NCBI RefSeq assembly: GCF_003337735.1
Contig: NZ_QPJY01000002.1
Location: 558,001-622,000 of the forward strand
Origin: Thioalbus denitrificans
GTDB taxonomy: Bacteria; Pseudomonadota; Gammaproteobacteria; DSM-26407
DNA: 64,000 nt
Direction: 5' to 3'
Part shown: positions 35,708 to 43,697 of the stretch, one piece after another
Layout: each line of letters starts with the position of its first letter
Position numbering within the stretch: position 1 is the first letter of the stretch
Position numbers and translations under genes: made by a program
The notes under the pieces: generated by a model
Databases searched by the model: none
What the model was told of the DNA's origin: nothing
What the model saw: the letters and a program-made list of their open reading frames with translations, nothing else

Positions 35708-36232
35708 AAATCGGCATCACCGCAATGGCCCTGTAGCCAGATAGCGTCCCACAAAGGATATTCGGCCAGGCTGTCGACCAATCCGGCGCGTAGTGGATTT
35801 GCGAGAACATAGCGAGCCACTGTTCGTGCATCCTCATCCCTACGCAAAGCATGATCATGATATGCACGCTGCCAGACCGGTCCACTACCTCCGATCTGAT
35901 GCCGAATCCTGTGGGCCGAACGGGCTTTCACTTGGCGAAGAACATTTCCAAGCGTCTGACCCTCTCCGAGCTGGAACAGCCAGTGGAGATGATCCGGCAT
36001 GAGGACCCACGCCATCGTCGTGGCGTCACCCGCGGCATGGAGCTTTCGCATCTCCATAACGACAAGACGACCCAGGCGATAGTCGAGGAAAATCGGTTGG
36101 CGATGATGGGTGACCGTCGTTATGACATAGGCCTGCCCAGGGATGGAACGACGACCAATACTCAATCCCGCATAGGACATTCCTTGTCCTCCTTCCGTCA
36201 TCTTCGGCCGTAGGGCGGGATTCATCCCGCCG
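35686..36232 (-). mobile_element. RAYT gene bracketed by REPs, candidate REPtron
   Basis: The transposase-like gene at 35698-36180 sits between two REPs in the same orientation (GTAG at 35686 and 36211). It is less GC-rich than the flanking genes. The layout suggests that the RAYT and its REPs form one unit that interrupts an otherwise continuous array. Confidence 0.75.
35698..36180 (-). CDS. REP-associated tyrosine transposase (RAYT, TnpA_REP)
   Basis: 160 residues. ATG at 36180 chosen because AAGGAGG lies eight bases upstream; an ATG seven codons earlier overlaps that site. The HUH nuclease motif is MPDHLHWLF (His64, His66) and the catalytic Tyr is Tyr124 in VARYVLANPLRAGLV, preceded by WQRAYHDHALR, the usual RAYT block. 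RAYTs are single-copy, domesticated IS200/IS605 relatives that cleave REP DNA next to GTAG. The stop codon lies in the REP hairpin at 35690-35707. Length and motifs are intact, so it is probably active or recently so. Confidence 0.93.
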   Translation of the reverse strand: MSYAGLSIGRRSIPGQAYVITTVTHHRQPIFLDYRLGRLVVMEMRKLHAAGDATTMAWVLMPDHLHWLFQLGEGQTLGNVLRQVKARSAHRIRHQIGGSGPVWQRAYHDHALRRDEDARTVARYVLANPLRAGLVDSLAEYPLWDAIWLQGHCGDADLAG

Positions 36233-36590
36233 GGCACAGTGCCGAACCCCGGCGCCCCTGAGCAGATGAATCTGCACCTACGGTCCTGCCGCGCAACCCG
36301 TCGCACCGCCCCTGTCGTAGGGCGGGATTCATCCCGCCGGGCACAGCGCCGAACCCCGGCGCCCCTGAGCAGATGAATCTGCACCTACGGTCCTGCCGCG
36401 CAACCCGTCGCACCGCCCCTGTCGTAGGGCGGGATTCATCCCGCCGGGCACAGTGCCGAACCCCGGCGCCCCTGAGCAGATGAATCTGCACCTACGGTCC
36501 TGCCGCGCAACCCGTCGCACCGCCCCTGTCGTAGGGCGGGATTCATCCCGCCGGGCACAGCGCCGAACCCCGGCACCCTTGTGGGAGGCG
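36211..36590. repeat. Right REP/BIME-like array, three full units plus a truncated one
   Basis: GTAG starts at 36211, 36317, 36424 and 36531 (periods 106, 107, 107), with the same two-REP unit as the left array. All right-hand units carry the short linker (GCGCAACCCGTCGCACC), while the left array mixes long and short linkers. The last unit breaks off after GAACCCCGGCACCCTTGT, a boundary shared with the solitary variant at 52460. A GTGG plus GAGGCGCGCCC sequence at 36581 may be a second REP type, weakly supported. Confidence 0.88.
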
Positions 36591-36604
36591 CGCCCTTGCG
36601 GCGA

Positions 36605-36672
36605 TTTTTATCCCTTATCCCTTATCCCTTATCCCTTATCCCTTATCCCTTATCCCTTATCCCTTATCCCCT
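36605..36672. repeat. TTATCCC heptamer array upstream of the hemN 3' end
   Basis: About eight near-perfect tandem copies of the 7-mer TTATCCC (36605-36668) followed by CTACCCCC. It lies between the REP array and the hemN stop codon (36697). The same heptamer appears in the arms of the islands at 32857, 54378 and 54940. Confidence 0.9.
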
Positions 36673-36696
36673 ACCCCCGGACCGTTTCCCGCGTGT

Positions 36697-38085
36697 TCAG
36701 ATTACCTTGGAGAAGCGCCGCTGCTTCTGCTCGCGCAGGTAGCGGTCGAAGGTCATGCAGATGTTGCGGATCAGGAGCCGGCCGGCGGGCTGGACGGTGA
36801 TTCCGTCGGCGGCCAGACGCACCAGGCCGTCGGCCTCCAGGCTCTCCAGCTCCTTCAGCTCGGTGGCGAAGTAGTCGGCGAAACGGATGCCGTGGCGTGA
36901 CTCCACGTCGGCGAAGCGCAGCTGGAAGTGGCAGATGAGGCGGGTGATGACGTCGCGGCGGAGCAGATCGTCAGGGTTCAGCTCCACGCCGCGGAACACG
37001 GCCAGGTTGCCGGCGTCCAGCGCGGCGTAGTACTCCTCCAGCCCCTTGAGATTCTGGCCGTAGGTGTTGCCCACCATGCCGATGGAGGTGGCGCCGAGGC
37101 CGACGAGATCGCACTCGGCGTGGGTGGAGTAGCCCTGGAAATTGCGGTACAGGGTGCCGTCGCGCTGGGCCACCGCCAGCTCGTCGTCGGGACGGGCGAA
37201 GTGGTCCATGCCGATGTAGACGTAGCCGGCCTGGGTGAGGCGCTCGATGGTGTGCTGGAGGATGTCCAGCTTCTCCGCCGGCGAGGGCAGCTCCCCGGCG
37301 TTGATGCGCCGCTGGGGCATGAACATCTCCGGCAGGTGGGCGTAGTTGAACACCGACAGCCGGTCCGGGGCCACGTCGATGATCTTCTCCAGGGTGCGTC
37401 CGAAGCTTTCCACGGTCTGGAACGGCAGGCCGTAGATGAGATCGATGCTGATGGACTTGAAGCCCCGGCGGCGGGCCTCCTCCAGCACCATGAAGGTCTC
37501 GGCCTCCGACTGGATGCGGTTGACCGCCTTCTGCACCTGCTGCTCGAAGTCCTGCACTCCCAGGCTCATGCGGTTGAAACCGATGTCCCGCAGCAGCGCG
37601 ATGGTCTCCGCGGTGGCCTCGCGCGGGTCGATCTCGATGGAGTACTCGCCGGTGTCGTCGTCACGCAGGGTGAAGTGCTCCCCGGTGACCCGCATCAGCT
37701 CGCGCATCTGGTCGTGGGCGATGAAGGTGGGCGTGCCGCCGCCCCAGTGCAGCTGGTCCACGGGCCGGGAGCGGTCGAACAGCGCCCCCTGCAGCTCGAT
37801 TTCCCGGTACAGGCGATCGAGGTAGGGCTGGGCCTTGGCGCGGTCCTTGGTCACCACCTTGTTGCAGGCGCAGTAGAAGCAGACCGTGTCGCAGAACGGA
37901 ATATGGAAGTAGAGCGACAGGGGCCGGGGCCCGGCCTCGCGGTTGGTGGCCTCGGCCACCTCGCGGTAGCGGGCGGCATCGAAGCCGTCGTGGAACTGCA
38001 CCGCCGTCGGATAGGAGGTGTAGCGGGGACCGGACTTGTCGTATTTCCGGATGAGGTCCTGGTCGAAGACGATGGTCTGTTCCAT
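36697..38085 (-). CDS. hemN: Oxygen-independent coproporphyrinogen III oxidase
   Basis: 462 residues, true HemN length rather than the shorter HemW. Radical-SAM cluster motif C65-x3-C69-x2-C72 in FHIPFCDTVCFYCACNK with the extra Cys74, glycine-rich WGGGTPTFI, and the HemN C-terminal domain. It decarboxylates coproporphyrinogen III without oxygen in haem synthesis, fitting an organism with anaerobic respiration and many c-type cytochromes. No clear FNR/Anr box was seen in the 87-base upstream gap. Confidence 0.95.
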   Translation of the reverse strand: MEQTIVFDQDLIRKYDKSGPRYTSYPTAVQFHDGFDAARYREVAEATNREAGPRPLSLYFHIPFCDTVCFYCACNKVVTKDRAKAQPYLDRLYREIELQGALFDRSRPVDQLHWGGGTPTFIAHDQMRELMRVTGEHFTLRDDDTGEYSIEIDPREATAETIALLRDIGFNRMSLGVQDFEQQVQKAVNRIQSEAETFMVLEEARRRGFKSISIDLIYGLPFQTVESFGRTLEKIIDVAPDRLSVFNYAHLPEMFMPQRRINAGELPSPAEKLDILQHTIERLTQAGYVYIGMDHFARPDDELAVAQRDGTLYRNFQGYSTHAECDLVGLGATSIGMVGNTYGQNLKGLEEYYAALDAGNLAVFRGVELNPDDLLRRDVITRLICHFQLRFADVESRHGIRFADYFATELKELESLEADGLVRLAADGITVQPAGRLLIRNICMTFDRYLREQKQRRFSKVI

Positions 38086-38172
38086 GATTCTGCTCCCGAG
38101 GCCCGATGCCTCGTCGTCCGCCCGGGCGGCGGTGTATGGGTCGTGTGTCGGGTTGTGCGGGCGTGCGCGGCC

Positions 38173-38490
38173 TCAGCTCCCGGCCTGCTCCACGTCGAGC
38201 CCCTTGAGGTGGGTCTCGTTGATGGTGTCGAGCAGGTCGGCGAAGGGGATCTTGGTGCTGTTCCGGCGCACCAGCGGCATGAACGGCAGATCGCCGTCGG
38301 CCCAGATGTAGGTGCCGGCCTCCATCTTCTTCAGCAGGCCGGCCAGGCTCTGCTCCAGGGGGTCCAGGAAACCGGGGATCCGGGACATGTCGTCCAGGTC
38401 CCACTCGAAGGAGGCGCGCAGCTCCTCCACCTCGATCAGGGCCTGGCGGATCAGCTCCACGTACTCCTCGGCGGTCTTGGCTCGATGCAT
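38173..38490 (-). CDS. Conserved small protein of unknown function next to hemN
   Basis: 105 residues from ATG 38490, preceded by CAGGAGATCCGC. Begins MHRAKTAEEYVELIRQALIEVEE; predicted mostly helical, acidic, without signal peptide or membrane segment. It has a mixed second half with YIWADGDLPFMPLV and FADLLDTINETHLKG. I do not recognise a named domain. It lies between prmB and hemN on the same strand, 43 and 87 bases away respectively. Confidence 0.7.
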   Translation of the reverse strand: MHRAKTAEEYVELIRQALIEVEELRASFEWDLDDMSRIPGFLDPLEQSLAGLLKKMEAGTYIWADGDLPFMPLVRRNSTKIPFADLLDTINETHLKGLDVEQAGS

Positions 38491-38533
38491 GCGGATCTCC
38501 TGCTGCGGCTGCGGCGTGGCTGCGTAACCCTGT

Positions 38534-39451
38534 TCACGCCGCGGTGAAAGCGGAACGGTGCCGCCTGAGCTGTTCGGCGGTGAGCAGGAAGACCCCGTGG
38601 CCGCCGTGCTCGAAGTCGAGCCAGAGAAACGGCACCTGGGGGAAGCGCGCGGCCAGGGCCGCCTCGCTGTTGCCCACCTCGACCACGATAATACCATCCG
38701 CCGCGAGGTAGTCAGAAGCCTGCGCCAGGATGCGCACCACCACGTCCAGCCCGTCCGCCCCCGCGGCCAGGCCCAGCTCCGGCTCATGGCGGAACTCCGG
38801 GGGCAGCTCCGCCATGTCCTCGGCGTCCACGTAGGGGGGATTGCTCACGATCAGGTCGTAGCGCCTCCCCTTCACCCCTTCGAACAGGTCGGAGCGGAAC
38901 AGTTCCACGCTCTCCTCCAGCCCGTGGCGCTCCACGTTGATGGCCGCCACCTCCAGCGCCTCGGGGGAGATGTCCACGGCATCCACCAGGGCGTCGGGAA
39001 AGGCCAGGGCGCAGGCGATGGCGATGCAGCCGCTGCCGGTGCAGAGATCCAGGATGCGATCCACCCGGTCGGCATCGAGCCAGGGCTCGAATCCGTTGCC
39101 GATGAGCTCGGCGATGGGTGAGCGCGGCACCAGCACCCGTTCGTCCACGTAGAAAGGCAACCCCGCGAACCAGGCCTCGTGGGTGAGATAGGGGCCGGGA
39201 ATGCGCTCCTCCACCCGCCGCCGGAGCAGCTCCGCCACCTCGCCGCGCTCCGAGGGAGTCAGGCGCGCGCCCATGATGCGGGGGTCGGCGTCCGGGGGCA
39301 GGTGGAGGGCGTGCAGCACCAGCGCCACCGCCTCGTCCCAGGCGCTGTCGGTCCCGTGGCCGAGGGTCAGCCCCGCCGCGTTGAAGCGGCTCGCCCCCCA
39401 GCGGATGAAATCGAGCACGGTGTGCAGGTGTTCAACGGCCTCTCGATGCAT
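38534..39451 (-). CDS. prmB: 50S ribosomal protein L3 N5-glutamine methyltransferase
   Basis: 305 residues from ATG 39451 (a TTG one codon earlier is unlikely). SAM-binding [14 protein letters not shown], acidic [11 protein letters not shown], and the catalytic NPPY in [14 protein letters not shown]. The N-terminal [13 protein letters not shown] and [25 protein letters not shown] match PrmB rather than PrmC/HemK. It methylates a Gln of ribosomal protein L3. It is divergent from smr, as prmB and smrB are in E. coli. Confidence 0.95.
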   Translation of the reverse strand: MHREAVEHLHTVLDFIRWGASRFNAAGLTLGHGTDSAWDEAVALVLHALHLPPDADPRIMGARLTPSERGEVAELLRRRVEERIPGPYLTHEAWFAGLPFYVDERVLVPRSPIAELIGNGFEPWLDADRVDRILDLCTGSGCIAIACALAFPDALVDAVDISPEALEVAAINVERHGLEESVELFRSDLFEGVKGRRYDLIVSNPPYVDAEDMAELPPEFRHEPELGLAAGADGLDVVVRILAQASDYLAADGIIVVEVGNSEAALAARFPQVPFLWLDFEHGGHGVFLLTAEQLRRHRSAFTAA

Positions 39452-39614
39452 CAATTCGTTCCCGGATCGGTCAAAGGTCGGACAGGTGGCCGGTGCACTG
39501 GGTTACCCCGTGCCGGCTGCGTATGATACTAACCATCCCGACAGTAAAGCCATGTTTCAGCCGGACTGTCCCCATTCGCGGCAAGGGGCGCGGCCAGAAC
39601 GCCGATTCGGACCC

Positions 39615-40160
39615 ATGAGCAGGAAGAAGAGAAGCGTCAGACCGGAGGATGTCCACCTGTTCCAGGAGGTGGTGGGAGACGTGTGCCCGCTGCCCCAGGA
39701 CAAGGTGCCGCTGCGTCCGCCCGCCCCGCCCCCGGCCGCGCTGCAGCGCCAGCGCGACGAGGCCCAGGTGCTGGTGGACATGCTCTCGGACAACCACGAT
39801 CCGGCGGAGCTGGAGACCGGCGAGGAACTGCTCCACTGGCGCCCGGGCCTGCAGCACAGCGTCCTGCGCCGGCTGCGCCGGGGCCAGATCCCGGTGGAGG
39901 CCGAGCTCGACCTGCACGGGATGACCGCCGCGGTGGCCCGCGCGGCCCTGGCCGAGTTCCTGCGCGAGTGCCGCATCCACGCCGTCCGCTGCGTGCGCGT
40001 CATCCACGGCAAGGGACGCGGCTCCCGCAACCGCCAGCCGGTGCTCAAGGCCAAGCTCAACCACTGGCTGCGCCAGCGCGACGAGGTGCTGGCCTTCTGC
40101 ACCGCCCGCCCCGTGGACGGCGGCACCGGCGCCGTCTACGTGCTCCTCAAGCGTGGATGA
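39615..40160 (+). CDS. Smr-domain endonuclease (SmrB-like)
   Basis: 181 residues from ATG 39615 (MSRKKRS); the frame is open further upstream without family similarity. The C-terminal Smr domain has ELDLHGMTAAVARAAL and RVIHGKGRGS, the two signature motifs. The basic N-terminus with VRPEDVHLFQEVVGDV is typical of YfcN/SmrB, which cleaves mRNA at collided ribosomes. Its position beside prmB supports SmrB. AATAGACAGG begins ten bases after the stop. Confidence 0.88.
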   Translation: MSRKKRSVRPEDVHLFQEVVGDVCPLPQDKVPLRPPAPPPAALQRQRDEAQVLVDMLSDNHDPAELETGEELLHWRPGLQHSVLRRLRRGQIPVEAELDLHGMTAAVARAALAEFLRECRIHAVRCVRVIHGKGRGSRNRQPVLKAKLNHWLRQRDEVLAFCTARPVDGGTGAVYVLLKRG

Positions 40161-40412
40161 AAAGTTCTTCAATAGACAGGATGAACAGGATTAAAAGCAA
40201 AAGACCTGTTTAACCGCAGATTATCTGGAGGCGGTACTGACGTGCAGTGGAAACCCGGACTCCTGCGAAAGGGATGTGTCTATCCCTGTAGTCCAGTCCC
40301 TGAACAACCGGGCGGCCGTTCCAGTCCTTACCCTAATCTGCGTAATCTGCGTAATCTGCGGATAACCATGCTTTTTTCATCCTGTAAATCCTGTCTATTC
40401 AAGCAACAATAA
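40161..40412. repeat. Nested inverted island A1 between smr and the DUF1134 gene
   Basis: Outer arms are 40171-40193 (AATAGACAGGATGAACAGG) and 40379-40400 (inverse). Inner arms are near 40212-40226 (AACCGCAGATTATC) and 40334-40365 (tandem TAATCTGCG, inverse). The core (about 40227-40333) shares GACGTGCAGTGG, CTGCGAAAGGGATG and CTATCCC with the cores at 41843 and 45113. Outer arms start 10 and 13 bases after the stop codons of the two convergent genes. Confidence 0.9.
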
Positions 40413-40982
40413 TCAGAACGGCACCCAGGACTTCTTGCGGGTGTAGTGGAGGTAGCCCACGTTGGCGCCCGCGCGCAGGCCGACGCCGGCGCGGATGGGG
40501 GCGAGGATGACGTCGCCGGACTGCTGGTAGTTCACCCCGAAGCCGCCCACGTAGTAGAGGGTGCCCTCGACGCCCGGGTAGCGCTGGAAGATCTGGTCGG
40601 TGGATTTCATGTGGTAGACCAGGGTGAAGGACTTGGAGGCGTTGGCGCCGAGATCCCAGCCGATGGACGGGCCCTGCCAGTAGACCTTGCGCGAACCGCC
40701 GTTCTTGAGGGTGAGGGTGCCGTTGCCGTAGCGCAGCCCGACGCCGATGGCGCCGCTGGCCTCCTCGCCCTTGATGAAGCCGTTGGGCCGGCCCTGCTCC
40801 TTGAACACCTTCTCGATGATGTTCGCCAGGCCCGAGGAGGCCTCGCCGAAGAACTCCTCGGCCGCCTGCAGGACCGAATCCTGATCGTAGGTGTCCTCCT
40901 CCGCCTCCTCCGCCGCGAAGGAAACCGTACCGAAAGCCAGCAGACCGAGAATAAACAGCAGATTGCGTACATAAGCCTTCAT
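40413..40982 (-). CDS. DUF1134 (EipA-like) periplasmic envelope protein
   Basis: 189 residues from ATG 40982, preceded by AGGAGTGATGCC. Signal peptide about 1-23 (LLFILGLLAFGTVSFAA). The body has AAEEFFGEASSGLANIIEKVF, GVGLRYGNGTLTLK, RKVYWQGPSIGWDLG and the C-terminal GVGLRAGANVGYLHYTRKKSW, matching DUF1134. The Brucella member EipA supports envelope integrity. I infer a similar envelope role here; the family is better known from alphaproteobacteria. Confidence 0.85.
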   Translation of the reverse strand: MKAYVRNLLFILGLLAFGTVSFAAEEAEEDTYDQDSVLQAAEEFFGEASSGLANIIEKVFKEQGRPNGFIKGEEASGAIGVGLRYGNGTLTLKNGGSRKVYWQGPSIGWDLGANASKSFTLVYHMKSTDQIFQRYPGVEGTLYYVGGFGVNYQQSGDVILAPIRAGVGLRAGANVGYLHYTRKKSWVPF

Positions 40983-41103
40983 GGCATCACTCCTGATTTG
41001 TTGTATGCGTCCAATTGCAGCCTGCCCCTGAATCATACGACAACGGACCGCGGAGCGCCGTTCCTCCCTTGATCCCCCAGCCGACCTGGACGACCATGCC
41101 GCC

Positions 41104-41775
41104 ATGCATACCCTTCCCCCGCACGCCTGGGATCTCAGCCCGCGCGAGGCGATTGCGCTGCAGCAGCGGCTGCGGAACGAAATCGTGCTGGCGGACCGAT
41201 TCGGTCCCCTGCGCCACGTGGCGGGTGTGGACGTGGGCTTCGAGGCGGGCAACACCATCACCCGCGCCGCCGTGGCGGTGCTCGGCTACCCGGGGCTCGA
41301 ACTGGTGGATCACGCCATCGCCCGTCGCCCCACCTCCTTTCCCTACGTCCCGGGCCTGCTCTCGTTCCGGGAGATTCCCGCCGTGCTCGATGCCCTGGAG
41401 CGGATCCGGACCACCCCCGATATGCTGCTGTGCGACGGCCAGGGCATCGCCCACCCCCGCCGCTTCGGCATCGCCTGCCACCTCGGCCTGCTCACCGACC
41501 TGCCCGCCATCGGGGTGGCCAAGAGCCGCCTGGTGGGCACCCACGCCGAACCCGGCAACGAAAAGGGCGACTGGACGCCGCTGCTGGACGGCGACGAGAT
41601 CATCGGCGCCGTGCTCCGCACCCGCCGCGGCGTCAAGCCCCTCTACATCTCGCCCGGCCACCGCGTCTGCCTGGAGACCAGCATCCGCCTGGTGCTCGAC
41701 TGCACCCCCCGCTACCGCCTCCCCGAAACCACCCGCTGGGCCCACCGCCTCGCCTCCGGGCCGGCAGTTGAATAG
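41104..41775 (+). CDS. nfi: Endonuclease V (deoxyinosine-specific)
   Basis: 223 residues. Catalytic set complete: Asp43 in VAGVDVGFE, Asp111 and His117 in [15 protein letters not shown], and Lys140 in IGVAKSRL, equivalent to Asp35, Asp110, His116 and Lys139 of E. coli Nfi. It nicks DNA one base 3' of deoxyinosine in repair of adenine deamination. The stop codon TAG (41773-41775) is part of the AATAGACAGGAT repeat, so the island defines the C-terminus. Confidence 0.95.
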   Translation: MHTLPPHAWDLSPREAIALQQRLRNEIVLADRFGPLRHVAGVDVGFEAGNTITRAAVAVLGYPGLELVDHAIARRPTSFPYVPGLLSFREIPAVLDALERIRTTPDMLLCDGQGIAHPRRFGIACHLGLLTDLPAIGVAKSRLVGTHAEPGNEKGDWTPLLDGDEIIGAVLRTRRGVKPLYISPGHRVCLETSIRLVLDCTPRYRLPETTRWAHRLASGPAVE

Positions 41776-42000
41776 ACAGGATGTGCCGGATTAAAACCAA
41801 AAAACCTGTTAACCGCAGATTACGCTGATTTACGCAGATTATTTGGAGACACGCTAGACGTGCAGTGGCAACCCCGGGCTTCTGCGAAAGGGATGGGGCT
41901 ATCCCCGCAGTTACCTGGCCCGGGTGTCCCGGCTAAACCACCGGCCTTTCCGGCGCTTACTGTGATCAGCGTAATCTGCTGTTAAACAGGCTTTTCGCCT
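41769..42000. repeat. Nested inverted island A2 between nfi and the cytochrome locus
   Basis: Outer left arm TTGAATAGACAGGATG (from 41769) overlaps the nfi stop. Left inner arm 41812-41842 (AACCGCAGATTACGCTG). Core about 41843-41960, homologous to the core of the island at 45044-45300 on the opposite strand (GGAGACACGCTAGACGTGC, CTGCGAAAGGGATGGGG). Right inner arm 41963-41980 (GATCAGCGTAATCTGC), then GTTAAACAGG. The outer right arm is missing, matching the absence of a convergent gene on that side. Confidence 0.9.
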
Positions 42001-42267
42001 GTAGTCCGACAACCCCGTCCGTCCATCTTCTCCAGCCAGACCGGATTCAACCGGCGCACCCTGGTTTCCGGGTACGTATCCGGCGAAAACAGCTGCGATT
42101 TGACGCCCGGCGGGAGCCTGACGGCGACAGCCGGTTTGCCTGCGGCCACCGGGCCTGCTAGCTTCAGACAATCATACAGAAGGTAATGTAACTCTCTGTA
42201 TGAAAATATGAATATTAATAAATACTCAAAACTATAAATAGGCTGTAATGCCAGAGAGGAATGACCC
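42001..42267. other. Upstream region of the multiheme cytochrome locus
   Basis: The first half is GC-rich without features. From 42165 on it becomes strikingly AT-rich. It holds a long dyad at 42173-42202, a TATAAA at 42233-42238 usable as a -10 box, and AGAGGA as ribosome binding site for the first cytochrome gene. No ORF is supported. Confidence 0.6.
42173..42202. promoter_or_regulatory. Candidate operator: CATACAGA-N14-TCTGTATG
   Basis: Perfect 8-base inverted half-sites (42173-42180 and 42195-42202) separated by 14 bases, centred about 80 bases before the cytochrome start and about 45 bases before a TATAAA box. The position suits an activator or two-component response-regulator site. It could also fold as an RNA hairpin if transcribed. 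Confidence 0.5.
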
Positions 42268-42993
42268 ATGAAACTGCACCAGGCTCTTTTTCCGGTACCC
42301 GTATTGAGAATCTCCGTCTCCCTCCTCGCCATCGCCGGGCTTCTGGCGGGAACCATGGCCACGGCGACGGCCGACGAGGCATCAATCGCCCGTGGCGGCC
42401 GCCTGTACGACAAGTGGTGGGCCGTGAACGAGGCCGAGAAGCCGACCGAAACCCACCCGGCCTATCCCGGTGAGAACTACAAGGGGGATGCCACCTGGCG
42501 CTGCAAGGAGTGCCACGGCTGGGATCTCCAGGGCAAGGATGGCGCCTACAGCGAAGGCAAGCATGCCACCGGCATTGCCGGGGTGCAGGGCTACGCCGGC
42601 AAGGATCCGGCCGCCGTCGCGGCGATCATCCGTGACCAGACCCACGGCTACACCCCCGCCATGCTGACCGATGCCGATGTGATGGATCTCGCCAACTTCA
42701 TCGCCAACGGCCAGGTCGACATGCACCAGTACGTCGACTACCCCTCGCTCAAGTCCAAGGGCGATGCCGCCCAGGGCAAGGTCTACTTCGACACCATCTG
42801 TGCCGGCTGCCACGGCGTGGATGGCAAGAAGGTCGCCGACGCCGACCCCCTCGGCAGTGTCGCCTCCAACGGCCCGGAGATGATGTCGAAGGTCCTCAAC
42901 GGTCAGCCCGGCGAAGCCATGCCGGCGCTGCGCGCCCTCGATCACCAGATTGCCGCCGACATCGTCGCCCACCTGCAGACCCTGCCGCGCTGA
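42268..42993 (+). CDS. Periplasmic diheme cytochrome c
   Basis: 241 residues with signal peptide about 1-35 (ISVSLLAIAGLLAGTMATATA). Two CXXCH haem sites: C79-KE-C82-H83 in WRCKECHGWD, and C178-AG-C181-H182 in TICAGCHGVDGK. Met218 (EAMPALRALD) is a likely axial ligand for the second haem. The first domain begins with a GGRLYDKWW block that recurs twice in the third gene of this locus. It probably accepts electrons from the NapC-type protein encoded next. The partner reductase or oxidase is not in the window. Confidence 0.9.
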   Translation: MKLHQALFPVPVLRISVSLLAIAGLLAGTMATATADEASIARGGRLYDKWWAVNEAEKPTETHPAYPGENYKGDATWRCKECHGWDLQGKDGAYSEGKHATGIAGVQGYAGKDPAAVAAIIRDQTHGYTPAMLTDADVMDLANFIANGQVDMHQYVDYPSLKSKGDAAQGKVYFDTICAGCHGVDGKKVADADPLGSVASNGPEMMSKVLNGQPGEAMPALRALDHQIAADIVAHLQTLPR

Positions 42994-43018
42994 CAGAGTC
43001 AAGCAGTACACCAGGCCC

Positions 43019-43044
43019 GCCCCGCGAACCCCACTTCGCGGGGC
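43019..43044 (+). other. 10-bp perfect hairpin between the diheme cytochrome and napC-like genes
   Basis: GCCCCGCGAA, loop CCCCAC, TTCGCGGGGC. There is no T-tract, so it is more likely an mRNA-stabilising or attenuating stem than a full terminator. The sequence AAGCAGTACACC just before it (43000) resembles an end of the MITE-like element. Confidence 0.5.
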
Positions 43045-43079
43045 GTGCGCCGTCCGGGTATTGAACAAGGAGAAACCTG

Positions 43080-43670
43080 ATGACGGGGTCTGAGGGCAAT
43101 CGGTCCCGGCTCGGACGCCTCTGGCGTGCGCTCTGGCGGCCGTCGGCGCGCCACCCGGTTGCGCTGCTGTTCATCGCCGGCGCGGTGTTCGGCGTCCTGT
43201 TCTGGGGCGGTTTCAACTGGGCCATGGAGAAGACGAACACGCTTGGATTCTGCATCTCCTGCCATGAGATGGAACAGACCGTCTACCAGGAGTACATCGA
43301 ATCGACCCATTACAAGAATCCCTCCGGTGTACGCGCCATCTGCTCGGACTGCCATGTACCCAGGGAATGGGGAGCCAAGGTGGTGCGCAAGATCAAGGCC
43401 AGCCGTGAGATATACCACAAGCTCATCGGCACCATCGCCACCCCCGAGAAGTTCGAGGCGCACCGCGCAGAGCTGGCCGAACGGGTGTGGGCCAGCATGC
43501 GCGCCACCGACTCCCGCGAGTGCCGGAACTGCCACGCCTACGACACCATGCAGTTCAAGGATCAGCGGCCACGGGCCCAGCAGCGCCATCCCGAGGCCAT
43601 CCAGGAGGGCAAGACCTGCATCGACTGCCACCGCGGACTGACCCACCGGCTGCCGCCGCGGGACGACTGA
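43080..43670 (+). CDS. NapC/NirT-family tetraheme quinol dehydrogenase
   Basis: 196 residues. One N-terminal membrane anchor (about 27-48, VALLFIAGAVFGVLFWGGF) then four CXXCH sites: C58/C61, C88/C91, C148/C151 and C180/C183 (CISCH, CSDCH, CRNCH, CIDCH). NapC/NirT/CymA proteins take electrons from quinol and pass them to periplasmic cytochromes or reductases. AAGGAG lies just before the start. Flanked by soluble cytochromes, it probably forms the membrane entry point of this chain. Confidence 0.93.
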   Translation: MTGSEGNRSRLGRLWRALWRPSARHPVALLFIAGAVFGVLFWGGFNWAMEKTNTLGFCISCHEMEQTVYQEYIESTHYKNPSGVRAICSDCHVPREWGAKVVRKIKASREIYHKLIGTIATPEKFEAHRAELAERVWASMRATDSRECRNCHAYDTMQFKDQRPRAQQRHPEAIQEGKTCIDCHRGLTHRLPPRDD

Positions 43671-43697
43671 ACCGGAATCAAAGTGAGGGAGACAGGA

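Noticed and set aside
35257-36520. Several repeated ORFs on both strands over the REP array (peptides such as MQIHLLRGAG and MNLHLRSCRA)
   Set aside because: They are translations of the repeat unit itself, recur with each unit, lack ribosome binding sites and show no protein-family similarity.
35245-36590. CRISPR array
   Set aside because: The whole 106-113 bp unit is repeated, with no unique spacers and no cas genes; GTAG hairpins and an adjacent RAYT fit REPs.
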